Below, piece after piece: positions 54,642 through 63,992 of a DNA stretch of 64,000 bases (position 1 is the first letter of the stretch; each line of letters starts with the position of its first letter). Under the pieces are notes generated by a model. That model was given only the letters and a program-made list of their open reading frames with translations. It was not told the DNA's origin and did no database searches. The DNA is taken from contig NZ_LVWI01000039.1 in assembly GCF_001909055.1 (NCBI RefSeq), positions 1 through 64,000 of the forward strand, given 5' to 3'. The position numbers and the translations under genes were made by a program. This DNA comes from Paenibacillus helianthi (GTDB lineage: Bacteria; Bacillota; Bacilli; Paenibacillales; Paenibacillaceae).

Positions 54642-54787
54642 TCCCCTCTAAATAAGATATATCCGTGGATTTTTGCTTTACCCTGAAAAATAGGCTGGGG
54701 CTGTTGATTCTCTTGTGCAGGGTCTTGGAATAATGATAAATTAAGAGGACATACTTCGGTCTTACACCTAAAGGGGGAAAGTTACGC

Positions 54788-56062
54788 ATGGAAATGGTAA
54801 GAGTCGTTTTTTTAACGGTGTTCATGTTTTTTGTACTGGTAACAGTGCATGAATGGGGACATTATTATTTTGCCAAACGCGCCGGTATTCTTGTGCGGGA
54901 ATTTGCCATCGGTTTCGGCCCGAAACTGTTTTCTTATAAACGAAATGAAACCCAGTTCACACTTCGTTTGCTGCCCTTTGGGGGTTATGCTAGGATGGCC
55001 GGTGAAGATCCGGAGATTATTGAGATTGGTCCTGGACAAACTATTGCTGTTAGGCTGGGACAAGATAACAAGGTTAAGAACATATACCTGGATTCTCTCG
55101 ACACGCGCAGAAATGTGATTCGCGGGGAAGCGCAGTACACGGATCTGGAGAACGAACTGAAGATCCGTCTGGACGTAGACGGGGAAGTAACCGTATATGA
55201 TGTTCATCCGCAAGCAATGCTCATTAAAGGTACCCAGCAGACACAAATTGCACCTAAGGACCGCCAATTCGGCAGTAAAACCGTTGGTCAGCGTGCGATT
55301 GCTATTTTTGCCGGACCGGTGATGAATTTTATTCTCGCCTTTGTGCTGTTTGCCCTGCATCTGCAAATGGCGGGAATTCCCATCGAAAATCCTACGTATG
55401 TGAAAATCGGTGATGTTAGTGCCAACATGCCCGCAGAAGAGGCCGGACTGCAGAAAGGCGATATCGTCGTATCTGTAAACGGGGAGAAAATCGGCGGGGA
55501 TTATCAAAAGATGATCTCGTTAACCTCCGCTTCCAAAGGCAAAGAGATGCAGTGGACATTACAGCGTGGTGAAGAAACCTATAATGTGGCTATGATTCCC
55601 CGCAGTATGGAGGGAGAAGAAGGCGGTAAAGTAGGTATTACTCCGGAGTTGCCTACTCGTCAGGCCGGGTTTGGGGAGACGTTCTCCAAATCAGGTATAG
55701 CGATGGTGGATACGACCAAGGCGATATTCATGGGCTTTAAACAATTAATCAATAATTTTAACATGGATGATATTTCAGGACCTGTTGGTACAGCAAAAAT
55801 GACCGGCCAGATCGCTCAGCAGGGGATTCAGTATTTAACCTATTGGGCGGCTATTCTAAGCCTGTATTTAGGGATATTTAATCTGCTGCCGATTCCTGCG
55901 CTGGACGGAAGCCGGCTGGTCTTCCTTGGTGTAGAAGCATTGCGCGGCAAGCCGGTTGATCCTGGCCATGAGGGTATGGTCCATTTCGTTGGCTTTGCGA
56001 TGCTGTTCCTGGTAATGATTGCTGTTACGTATAATGATATATTGCGTCTTATAAGCGGTTGA
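54788..56062 (+). CDS. rasP: Site-2 membrane metalloprotease RasP/RseP
   Basis: This intramembrane protease cleaves anti-sigma factors and leftover signal peptides. The 424-residue protein has the zinc motif HEWGH at 21-25 in the first helix. The second-helix region is FAGPVMNFILAFVLF. One PDZ domain lies at about 200-275 (MPAEEAGLQKGDIVVSVNGEKI), and the third metal ligand is in NLLPIPALDGSRL near 364-376. The ~145-base gap after dxr has no clear promoter or terminator. Confidence 0.95.
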   Translation: MEMVRVVFLTVFMFFVLVTVHEWGHYYFAKRAGILVREFAIGFGPKLFSYKRNETQFTLRLLPFGGYARMAGEDPEIIEIGPGQTIAVRLGQDNKVKNIYLDSLDTRRNVIRGEAQYTDLENELKIRLDVDGEVTVYDVHPQAMLIKGTQQTQIAPKDRQFGSKTVGQRAIAIFAGPVMNFILAFVLFALHLQMAGIPIENPTYVKIGDVSANMPAEEAGLQKGDIVVSVNGEKIGGDYQKMISLTSASKGKEMQWTLQRGEETYNVAMIPRSMEGEEGGKVGITPELPTRQAGFGETFSKSGIAMVDTTKAIFMGFKQLINNFNMDDISGPVGTAKMTGQIAQQGIQYLTYWAAILSLYLGIFNLLPIPALDGSRLVFLGVEALRGKPVDPGHEGMVHFVGFAMLFLVMIAVTYNDILRLISG

Positions 56063-56125
56063 TTTTCCTTGTTTCACTTAATTTTTATCATTACGTTTTT
56101 CACTTGGGTCTACACTTTTGGGGGT

Positions 56126-56176
56126 CCCCGCAAAGCACCTGAATCAGTTTTGATGAATATTCAACACTTTGTGGGG
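56126..56176 (+). promoter_or_regulatory. Long-loop hairpin upstream of proS
   Basis: CCCCGCAAAG (56126-56135) pairs with CTTTGTGGGG (56167-56176) over ten positions with one G-T pair and a 31-base loop. It ends just before the TTAGGAGG ribosome binding site of proS. A competing GGGGG run at about 56119-56124 could pair with the same CCCC. No T-box core is present. Confidence 0.45.
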
Positions 56177-56200
56177 CTATTTTAGGAGGAGTTTCACTAC

Positions 56201-57649
56201 ATGGCCAAAGATAAGCAGTTCGTTACAGAGATTACGCCGCAGGGCGAGGATTTCTCACGCTGGTACATTGATGTTATTAAAAAGGCGGATTTGATGGACT
56301 ACTCACCGGTCCGCGGTTGTATTGTGTTCAAACCGGATGGCTTTGAAATCTGGGAGCATATCCAGGAAGAAATGAACCGGCGCTTCAAGGAAACAGGACA
56401 TCGTAACGCTTATTTTCCGATGTTCATTCCAGAGAGCTTTTTCCAAAAGGAAAAGGACCACATCGAAGGTTTTAATCCTGAACTGCCTTGGGTCACGGAA
56501 GCGGGCGGCGGTAAATTGGAAGAGCGTCTGGCAATCCGGCCTACGTCGGAAACCATGATTGGGCATATGTATTCCAAATGGATTCAGTCTTACCGTGATC
56601 TCCCGGTTCTGATCAATCAATGGGCCAACGTGGTCCGTTGGGAGAAGCGTACACTTCCATTCATTCGCACGAGTGAATTCCTCTGGCAGGAAGGACATAC
56701 CGCTCATGAGAATGAAGCTGAAGCTCGTGAAGAAACGATGCAGATGCTGGAGATCTATCGGGATTTTGTAGAAGGGTATCTGGCGATTCCGGTAATTACC
56801 GGACAAAAGACCCCATCGGAGCGTTTTGCCGGCGCGGTAGATACGTATTCCATTGAAGCCATGATGAAGGATGGACGAGCTGTACAGGCGGGAACATCGC
56901 ATTACCTGGGCACCAAATTTGCAGTTGCTTTTGAAATCCAGTACCTGAGCCGGGAGAATGTGCTTGAGCATGTACATACCACTTCATGGGGAACAAGCAC
57001 ACGTCTGATCGGTTCCATGATTATGGTTCACGGTGACGACCGGGGCCTCGCGTTGCCGCCGAAAGTTGCACCTACACAGGTTATTATGATACCGATCGGA
57101 CCGCCTAAGACTCGTGACGCTGTCATCGGCCGAACAGACGAGCTGTTCAAGGAACTCAAAAACGCAGGTGTTCGCGTACGCGTGGATGACCGGGCGGATG
57201 TAACCCCAGGATGGAAGTTCAATGAGTATGAAATGCGCGGAGTGCCAATCCGTCTTGAGCTGGGGCCACGTGATATGGAGAACGGCGTCTGTGTGCTGGT
57301 CTCGCGTATCAGCGGAGAGAAGAAGGTCATCCAGCAAGCGAATCTGGTGGAAGAAGTACAGACGATGCTAGAGCAGGTGCATAACGAAATGTTCGAGCGC
57401 GCGCTGAAATTCCGTGAGGATCACTTCTATTCGGTGGATACACTCGATGAAATGAAGGCTTCCATGGAGGAGAAACGAGGCTTTGCACTGGCAGGCTGGT
57501 GCGGCTCCGAGGCGTGCGAATCCAAGGTGAAGGAAGAGACGGGTGCTACAAGCCGCAACATTCCTTTCAATCCTGCCGAGACGAAGCAAGTGTGCATTTG
57601 CTGCGGCAAACCAGCAGCGCATACGGTTGTTTTTGCCAAAGCCTATTAA
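56201..57649 (+). CDS. proS: Prolyl-tRNA synthetase, archaeal/eukaryotic type
   Basis: ProRS charges tRNA-Pro. The 482-residue protein has class II motif 2 around RTSEFLWQEGHTAHENEAEA and motif 3 in the TSWGTSTRLIGSMIMVHGDDRGLALPP region. An anticodon-binding domain follows (about 285-390). A C-terminal domain has a CGSEAC...CICC cysteine set and ends AKAY, the terminal tyrosine typical of the archaeal/eukaryotic form. The ~180-residue editing insertion of the usual bacterial form (about 564 residues in B. subtilis) is absent. It sits exactly where the bacterial proS normally lies, between rasP and polC. Confidence 0.95.
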   Translation: MAKDKQFVTEITPQGEDFSRWYIDVIKKADLMDYSPVRGCIVFKPDGFEIWEHIQEEMNRRFKETGHRNAYFPMFIPESFFQKEKDHIEGFNPELPWVTEAGGGKLEERLAIRPTSETMIGHMYSKWIQSYRDLPVLINQWANVVRWEKRTLPFIRTSEFLWQEGHTAHENEAEAREETMQMLEIYRDFVEGYLAIPVITGQKTPSERFAGAVDTYSIEAMMKDGRAVQAGTSHYLGTKFAVAFEIQYLSRENVLEHVHTTSWGTSTRLIGSMIMVHGDDRGLALPPKVAPTQVIMIPIGPPKTRDAVIGRTDELFKELKNAGVRVRVDDRADVTPGWKFNEYEMRGVPIRLELGPRDMENGVCVLVSRISGEKKVIQQANLVEEVQTMLEQVHNEMFERALKFREDHFYSVDTLDEMKASMEEKRGFALAGWCGSEACESKVKEETGATSRNIPFNPAETKQVCICCGKPAAHTVVFAKAY

Positions 57650-57732
57650 TTTGTTTCAGCATTGTTTATGATAAAGATTCTAGTACGTTAATCTAGCTTC
57701 TGGTGAGAGGAGTCGGCGGGCCGAAAGAACCC

Positions 57733-57758
57733 AAAGCTTTTTGACCCGGAAGCTTTTT
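57733..57758 (+). terminator. Weak hairpin between proS and polC
   Basis: AAAGCTT (57733-57739) pairs with AAGCTTT (57750-57756), ending in five Ts. It may be a weak terminator or attenuator ahead of polC. Confidence 0.4.
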
Positions 57759-57830
57759 AAAATCTGTCTCATTCTTATGATTTGCTGAAATCAGACGTTT
57801 TTATTATTGCGTAAGTTAGGTGGGGGAAGC

Positions 57831-60800
57831 ATGGAACTGAACGTGGAGAGAAGAAAGCGGTTCGAGCTTTTGATGAAGCAAGGTGAAATTCCGCCCGCGA
57901 TTATTGATCCTTACTTCTTGGATGGATATATTGAACGTGTGGAAATCAGCCGAGGCAATCATGACTGGCATATCGTTATTGTCAAAGAAAGTTTGGTTCC
58001 GGCCCAGACGTACCGGACCTTTGTACTGAGAATGCGTGAGAAGCTGCAGCATATTGCCAAAGTCAGCTTCTTGTTCCTATATGATGACAAAATCAGCAGA
58101 GCGGAGCTTGTGCAGGAATATTGGGGGCTTTTTCTGGAATGGGCGCAGCGTGAAATCCCTTCTGTCAATGGCTGGTTGACACGCTCCAGCCAGGAGCTGC
58201 AGGACGGTACACTTTTACTGAGCCTGAATGACTCCATGTCCCTGGAGCTGGCCCGCAAAAAAGGGATCGAAGGCGCGATTGTGAAATTTTACGATAAATT
58301 CTTCGGTCTCCCCCTGAAGGTTAAGCTCCAGATTGCCGAGAGTGAGAGCAAAGCGGATGCCTATGAGGAATTCCAGCAGAAACTGCAGCAAGAACAGCGT
58401 GAACTGGTGGAAATGATGATGATGGCCAGTGAACCTGATGAGCCTGTAGAGGAAGGGGATCCGAACGAGGTTATTAAACTCCAGGTCGGTTATGAGATTA
58501 AGGAGCAGGCTGTGCCCATTCTTGAGATTCAGGATGAGGAAAAGAAGATCACGATACAAGGGACTATTTTTGGTCTTGAGAGCAAGGAGCTTCGCAACGG
58601 AAATACGCTGTTCACTTTCTGTATTACAGATTTTACGGACTCTCTGCAAATCAAAATGTTTGCCAAGACCAAAGAAGATCTGAAGGTCATGGGACAACTG
58701 GCTAACGGCAAATGGGTCAGAGCACGCGGTAAAGTAGAATATGACCGGTTCATGCAAGTTCCTGAACTGGTGATGATTCCTTCGGATCTGTCCGAGGTTC
58801 AGGCACCACCTGCCCGTAAAGATATAGCCCCAGTGAAGCGTGTTGAATTCCATCTGCATACGACAATGAGTACAATGGATGCGGTCGCACCGATCGATGC
58901 GTATGTTAAAACAGCCGCGAAATGGGGTCACCCCGCAATTGCCGTCACGGATCACGGTGTGGTTCAGAGCTTCCCTGATGCAGATCACGCGGCCCATAAG
59001 CACAAAATCAAAATGCTTTATGGCGTAGAAGCCAATGTTGTCAATGACTCGGTGAATATTGTAGAAAATCCGCAGCCCTTGGAACTGAAGACAGCGACCT
59101 ACGTTGTATTTGATATAGAGACCACGGGTTTATCAATTACTCGCAACAATATTACCGAGCTTGCAGCGATCAAGATGTGCGAAGGCAAGGAGCTTGACCG
59201 GTATTCAACATTTGTGAACCCGCATGAAAAGATTCCTTATCATATCCAGCAACTGACCAATATTACGGATGAAATGGTGAAGGATGCACCGGATCTGGAG
59301 CCTGTGCTACAGGAATTCGTGGATTTTGTAGGTGATAGCATCCTAGTTGCCCACAATGCAAGATTCGATATGGGATTCATTCAGGCATCACTAACAAAGC
59401 TGGGCAAACCGATATTACCAAACCCTTCGCTGGACACTCTGGAGCTGGCGCGTCTGTTGTTCCCGAGCATGAAAAATCATAGGCTGAATACATTAGCAGA
59501 CAAGTATAAAGTACTGCTGGAGAGCCATCACCGTGCGGTAGATGATACCGTTGCGCTGGGGGGAATCCTAAACGGCCTGCTGGCTGATGCTGAGAAGCTC
59601 AAGAACCTTACCCGGCTGGACCGGTTGAATGATTATGTCGGTAATGATCTCTCCAACACCCGGCCGTTTCACTGCGGTATTTATGCGCTGAATCCAGTGG
59701 GGAAAAAGAATCTGTATAAGCTGATTTCCATGTCTCATACCGAATTTTACAAGCGGGTACCGTGTATACCAAAGTCCAAGCTAGAACAGTATAGAGACGG
59801 TCTGCTGGTGATTTCCGGTTGTGAACGGGGCGAGTTTTTTGAGGCGGTGCTGAACAAGACTGTGGAAGAGGCAATGGAAGTTGCGCAGTTTTATGATGTT
59901 CTTGAGATTCAGCCGCTGACCATGTATATGCATCTGGTAGACAAAGGTTTTGTTGCCAGTCCAGAGGATTTACGGGGAGTGGTGCGTAAAATCTGTGAAA
60001 TTGGCGAGCAGTTGAACAAGCCGGTTATTGCCACTGGAAATGTGCACTACCTGGAGCCAAGGGATAAACTGTTCCGTGATATAACGATTCATGGAATTAC
60101 CGGCTTCAGCCCGCTGAAGGATCAGCGTAAGCCGGACGCCCATTTCCGCACTACGGATGAGATGCTGGCTGAATTTGAATTCCTGGGTGCGGAGAAAGCG
60201 ATGGAGGTTGTTGTTACTAACACCGTAGCCTTAGCTGAGCGTTTTGAGGAATATCCGCTTTTTCCAAGCGACCTGTTCACACCTATAATTGAAGGGGCAG
60301 ACGACGAGATCCGGGAAACCTGCTACAATACGGCAAAATCGATCTATGGTGAAGAACTGCCGGAGGTTGTCGTTGCCCGGCTCGAAAAGGAGCTTGCGCC
60401 GATTATTAAATACGGTTTCTCTGCCAACTATCTAATTTCTGAGCGGCTTGTCAAGAAATCCAATCAGGATGGTTACCTGGTAGGGTCGCGTGGTTCCGTA
60501 GGATCATCTGTGGTGGCAACCTTTCTCGGAATCTCCGAGGTAAATCCGCTGCCTGCCCATTATATCTGTACAAATCTGGAGTGCAAGCATAACGAATGGT
60601 TTCTTGACGGCAGTGTGCCGAGCGGCTTCGATCTTCCAGATAAAACATGCCCAAACTGCGGAGGCAAACTCAAAGGCGAGGGGCAGGATATTCCGTTTGA
60701 GACGTTCCTTGGTTTTAAGGGAGACAAGGTTCCCGATATCGACCTTAACTTTTCGGGTGAGTATCAGCCGAATGCGCATAACTTCACCAAGACCATGTTT

Positions 60801-62156
60801 GGACCGGACAATGTATTCCGTGCCGGCACCATTGGTACTGTTGCAGAAAAGACAGCTTTTGGCTTCACAAAAAAATACGAGGAGCATCATCAGAAGCGGT
60901 GGCGCGGAGCCGAAGTCGGGCGCCTGGCGGCAGGCTGCACCGGTGTGAAACGGAGTACGGGGCAGCATCCCGGCGGTATCGTTGTTTTGCCGGATTATAT
61001 GGAGATTGAAGATATCACCCCGGTTCAGTTCCCGGCGGATGATGTCACCGCAGAATGGAAGACGACCCATTTCGATTACCATGCGTTTGATGCCAATCTG
61101 CTAAAGCTCGATATACTGGGCCACGATGATCCGACGATGATGCGTATGCTCCAGGATTTAACTGGTGTTGACCCAACGACCATTCCGATGAACGATCCGA
61201 AGGTCATGAGCATGTTCAACTCTACCGAAGCGCTGGGGGTAAGGCCCGATCAGATCCGGACACCTGTGGCAACCTACGGAGTACCTGAGATGGGGACCAA
61301 ATTTGTCCGCCAGATGCTAGTGGAGTCGAAGCCGTCCAGCTTTGCCGACTTGCTGCAGATCTCGGGTTTATCCCACGGCACCGGAGTTTGGCTTGGTAAT
61401 GCTCAAGAGCTTATTAAGAACAACACCTGCAATATTAAGACAGTTATTGGTTGCCGCGATGATATCATGCTCTTTCTAATTTATAAGGCGGGAATGGATG
61501 CAGGCCTGGCTTTCAAAATTACCGAAAGTGTTCGTAAGGGCAAGGGGTTGTCTGCCGAATGGATAGAGGAAATGAAGAAATGCAAGGTTCCACAGTGGTA
61601 TATTGATTCTTGCCTGAAGATTCAGTACATGTTCCCGAAGGCACATGCTGCCGCCTATGTAATTTCTGCAGTACGGACCGCCTATTTCAAGCTTTACCAT
61701 CCTATTGAGTATTATGCGACTTATTTTACGGTGCGGGCAGCTGATTTTGACATTGAGTTGTGCTGTAAGGGCTATGAGGCTATTGCCCGGCAAATTGTTG
61801 AGATTGAGCAAAAAGGCTTCCAGGCACTTCCGAAGGAAAAAGCGATGCTGCCTGTGCTTGAAATGGCTCTGGAGATGACCGCACGCGGCTTCACCTTCAA
61901 AAATATCGATTTGTACCGTTCCGATGCAACCAAATTCACCGTTGATGGCAATAGCCTGATTCCTCCGTTCTCTTCACTTGCTGGAATTGGCGATAACGCA
62001 GCGATCAATATTGCGGCTGCCAAGAATGCCGGGGAATTTCTGTCCATCGAAGATTTCCAGCAGAAATCCAAGGCGAGCAAGACGGTTATCGAACTGCTGA
62101 ACAATATGGGCTGCTTCCGCGGATTACCGGAGAGCAACCAGCTTTCGTTGTTCTAA
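57831..62156 (+). CDS. polC: DNA polymerase III PolC
   Basis: PolC is the main replicative polymerase of low-GC Gram-positives. ATG 57831 follows GGTGGGGGAAG and gives 1441 residues, close to B. subtilis PolC. Domains in order: N-terminal helical part, OB fold (about 230-330), PHP (VEFHLHTTMSTMDAV near 340), and a DEDDh proofreading exonuclease inserted in PHP (YVVFDIETTGLS near 425). Then come the Zn-binding C..C...CPNCGG near 910-945 and the polymerase active site PDIDLNFSGEYQ near 970. The beta-clamp and duplex-binding C-terminus ends NQLSLF, a clamp-binding peptide. Confidence 0.97.
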   Translation: MELNVERRKRFELLMKQGEIPPAIIDPYFLDGYIERVEISRGNHDWHIVIVKESLVPAQTYRTFVLRMREKLQHIAKVSFLFLYDDKISRAELVQEYWGLFLEWAQREIPSVNGWLTRSSQELQDGTLLLSLNDSMSLELARKKGIEGAIVKFYDKFFGLPLKVKLQIAESESKADAYEEFQQKLQQEQRELVEMMMMASEPDEPVEEGDPNEVIKLQVGYEIKEQAVPILEIQDEEKKITIQGTIFGLESKELRNGNTLFTFCITDFTDSLQIKMFAKTKEDLKVMGQLANGKWVRARGKVEYDRFMQVPELVMIPSDLSEVQAPPARKDIAPVKRVEFHLHTTMSTMDAVAPIDAYVKTAAKWGHPAIAVTDHGVVQSFPDADHAAHKHKIKMLYGVEANVVNDSVNIVENPQPLELKTATYVVFDIETTGLSITRNNITELAAIKMCEGKELDRYSTFVNPHEKIPYHIQQLTNITDEMVKDAPDLEPVLQEFVDFVGDSILVAHNARFDMGFIQASLTKLGKPILPNPSLDTLELARLLFPSMKNHRLNTLADKYKVLLESHHRAVDDTVALGGILNGLLADAEKLKNLTRLDRLNDYVGNDLSNTRPFHCGIYALNPVGKKNLYKLISMSHTEFYKRVPCIPKSKLEQYRDGLLVISGCERGEFFEAVLNKTVEEAMEVAQFYDVLEIQPLTMYMHLVDKGFVASPEDLRGVVRKICEIGEQLNKPVIATGNVHYLEPRDKLFRDITIHGITGFSPLKDQRKPDAHFRTTDEMLAEFEFLGAEKAMEVVVTNTVALAERFEEYPLFPSDLFTPIIEGADDEIRETCYNTAKSIYGEELPEVVVARLEKELAPIIKYGFSANYLISERLVKKSNQDGYLVGSRGSVGSSVVATFLGISEVNPLPAHYICTNLECKHNEWFLDGSVPSGFDLPDKTCPNCGGKLKGEGQDIPFETFLGFKGDKVPDIDLNFSGEYQPNAHNFTKTMFGPDNVFRAGTIGTVAEKTAFGFTKKYEEHHQKRWRGAEVGRLAAGCTGVKRSTGQHPGGIVVLPDYMEIEDITPVQFPADDVTAEWKTTHFDYHAFDANLLKLDILGHDDPTMMRMLQDLTGVDPTTIPMNDPKVMSMFNSTEALGVRPDQIRTPVATYGVPEMGTKFVRQMLVESKPSSFADLLQISGLSHGTGVWLGNAQELIKNNTCNIKTVIGCRDDIMLFLIYKAGMDAGLAFKITESVRKGKGLSAEWIEEMKKCKVPQWYIDSCLKIQYMFPKAHAAAYVISAVRTAYFKLYHPIEYYATYFTVRAADFDIELCCKGYEAIARQIVEIEQKGFQALPKEKAMLPVLEMALEMTARGFTFKNIDLYRSDATKFTVDGNSLIPPFSSLAGIGDNAAINIAAAKNAGEFLSIEDFQQKSKASKTVIELLNNMGCFRGLPESNQLSLF

Positions 62157-62195
62157 CAGCCGCAACAAGTGGAGTAATGCAAAGGGTAATCCTAT

Positions 62196-62233
62196 AAAAA
62201 GCCCCCTTCGAAACAAGGAGACAGCAGGTTTTT
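62196..62233 (+). terminator. Possible terminator after polC
   Basis: AAAAAGCC and GGTTTTT flank an inner CCTT/AAGG hairpin, ending in five Ts. The pairing is imperfect. Confidence 0.4.
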
Positions 62234-62268
62234 ACGACTTGTTACATGAGGCAGTCAAGGGCTGGCAC

Positions 62269-62297
62269 TTGTCAGTGCTGATGCACTATGGTATAAT
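62269..62297 (+). promoter_or_regulatory. Consensus SigmaA promoter of rimP-nusA
   Basis: TTGTCA (62269-62274) and TATAAT (62292-62297) have a 17-base spacer, with TATGG before the -10. It is one of the best promoters in the window. Confidence 0.88.
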
Positions 62298-62330
62298 TTT
62301 TTTGGTAATAATGAGATAAGTCCGTTGTGT

Positions 62331-62354
62331 AAAGAGTGGGGAAACCCACTCTTT
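62331..62354 (+). promoter_or_regulatory. GAAA-capped leader hairpin of rimP-nusA
   Basis: AAAGAGTGGG (62331-62340) pairs perfectly with CCCACTCTTT (62345-62354) around a GAAA tetraloop, about 30 bases into the transcript. The following ATCTTTGG is a poor T tract. It is a candidate weak, factor-assisted terminator in the leader. Confidence 0.65.
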
Positions 62355-62400
62355 ATCTTTGGTATATAGCAAAAGACAAGTTCGTGGAGGTTATTTTCTT

Positions 62401-62868
62401 TTGAGCACACCTAAATCCCAAATTAAACAAACGGTAGAGCAGATGCTTGGGCCCTATCTCGAGGACAATGGTTTCGAACTGGTGGACGTTGAATATGTGA
62501 AGGAAGGCTCCAACTGGTTTTTGCGCATATTCGTAGATAAAGAAGGCGGCATTGATATTGATGATTGTGGTGCCATCAGCGAATATTTCAGTCAGAAGCT
62601 GGATGAGAATGATCCTATACCTGAGGCTTATTTCCTTGAGGTATCCTCACCGGGTGCTGAACGCCCGCTCAAAAAAGCTGCGGATGTCGCCAAAGCGGTT
62701 GGCAAGGACGTCTATGTAACGGTGTATGAGCCGATTCAAGGACTTAAGGAATTCGAAGGTCGTTTGCTCTCGTTCGAGAACGAGGAACTGCTCATCTCCG
62801 CGGGCAAAAAAGAACATGTTGTACCGTATGCCAAAGTCGCCAGTGCGAGATTGGCCATCATTTTTTAA
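62401..62868 (+). CDS. rimP: Ribosome maturation factor RimP
   Basis: RimP helps mature the 30S subunit. TTG 62401, ten bases after GTGGAGG, gives 155 residues beginning MSTPKSQIKQTVEQMLGPYLEDNGFELVDVEYVKEGSNWFLRIFVDKEGGIDIDDC. It also has the EVSSPGAERPL motif and a C-terminal SH3-like domain. The longer upstream frame begins inside the leader hairpin and is rejected. nusA follows after 26 bases. Confidence 0.95.
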   Translation: MSTPKSQIKQTVEQMLGPYLEDNGFELVDVEYVKEGSNWFLRIFVDKEGGIDIDDCGAISEYFSQKLDENDPIPEAYFLEVSSPGAERPLKKAADVAKAVGKDVYVTVYEPIQGLKEFEGRLLSFENEELLISAGKKEHVVPYAKVASARLAIIF

Positions 62869-62894
62869 CGTCTTGAAAGGGGGACCGGAATTTC

Positions 62895-63992
62895 ATGAGT
62901 ATGGATTTTATCGAAGCTATGAATGAACTGGAAAGGGAGAAAGGCATCAGTAAAGATGTGCTGTTCGAAGCCATCGAAGCTGCGCTGATCTCCAGCTATA
63001 AACGCAACTTCAATGCGGCGCAGAATGTGCGTGTGGATATGAACCGCAACACAGGCGTAATCAAGGTGTTTGCCCGCAAACTGATTGTTGAGGAGGTACT
63101 GGATACCCGGACTGAGATCTCGCTGATGTCTGCCCGGGAGATCAACCCTCATTTTCAATTGGAGGATATCGCCGAGCTTGAAGTAACGCCGCGTGATTTT
63201 GGCCGTATTGCCGCCCAGACGGCCAAGCAGGTGGTGACTCAGCGTATCCGTGAAGCAGAGCGCGGACTCATCTATAACGCTTTTATCGACAAGGAAGATG
63301 ACATTGTTACCGGCCTTGTACAGCGTCAGGACATGCGCAATATCTACGTTGACCTTGGTAAAATCGAAGCAGTTCTGCCGCTCAGCGAGCTGATGCCGGG
63401 AGAAAAGTTCAAGCAAAGTGAGCGTATCAAGGCATATATCACTAAGGTTGAGAACACGACTAAGGGGCCGCAGATCATGCTGTCGCGCAGTCATCCCGGC
63501 CTCTTGAAACGCCTGTTCGAGCTTGAGGTTCCGGAAATTTTTGACGGTGTTGTCGAAATTCGTTCTGTAGCCCGCGAAGCTGGCTTCCGTTCCAAGATTG
63601 CTGTCTTCTCTCGCAATCCTGAAGTAGATCCAGTCGGTTCGTGCGTAGGCCCTAGAGGCACACGAGTTCAGACGATCGTTACGGAGCTGCGCGGCGAGAA
63701 GATTGATATCGTCCGTTATTCCGAAGCGGTTCAGGAGTATGTAGCCAACGCGCTTAGCCCGTCTAAGGTGCTTGAGGTTCAAGTCTTTGAAGCGGAAAAG
63801 ATGGCTCGTGTCATTGTTCCTGATTATCAATTGTCGCTCGCAATCGGCATCAAGGGACAGAATGCCCGTCTCGCCGCGAAGCTGACCGGCTGGAAAATTG
63901 ATATCAAGAGCGAAAGCCAGGCAGAGCAGGAATACGGCAGACCAAGAACTTCTAATGATGAAATGCATCAGGATTCCGTCTCCATTGACTAA
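62895..63992 (+). CDS. nusA: Transcription termination/antitermination factor NusA
   Basis: NusA binds RNA polymerase and controls pausing and termination. The 365-residue protein is complete, ending eight bases before the window edge. It has the N-terminal RNAP-binding domain ([37 protein letters not shown]), an S1 domain (about 130-200, [24 protein letters not shown]), and two KH domains ([29 protein letters not shown], and [22 protein letters not shown]). It lacks the extra acidic repeats of Proteobacteria, as expected. Ribosome binding site: AAAGGGGGA. Confidence 0.97.
   Translation: MSMDFIEAMNELEREKGISKDVLFEAIEAALISSYKRNFNAAQNVRVDMNRNTGVIKVFARKLIVEEVLDTRTEISLMSAREINPHFQLEDIAELEVTPRDFGRIAAQTAKQVVTQRIREAERGLIYNAFIDKEDDIVTGLVQRQDMRNIYVDLGKIEAVLPLSELMPGEKFKQSERIKAYITKVENTTKGPQIMLSRSHPGLLKRLFELEVPEIFDGVVEIRSVAREAGFRSKIAVFSRNPEVDPVGSCVGPRGTRVQTIVTELRGEKIDIVRYSEAVQEYVANALSPSKVLEVQVFEAEKMARVIVPDYQLSLAIGIKGQNARLAAKLTGWKIDIKSESQAEQEYGRPRTSNDEMHQDSVSID

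Noticed and set aside
62865..63968. 367-codon minus-strand frame opposite nusA
   Set aside because: It is a long shadow of nusA; the + strand protein matches NusA throughout.
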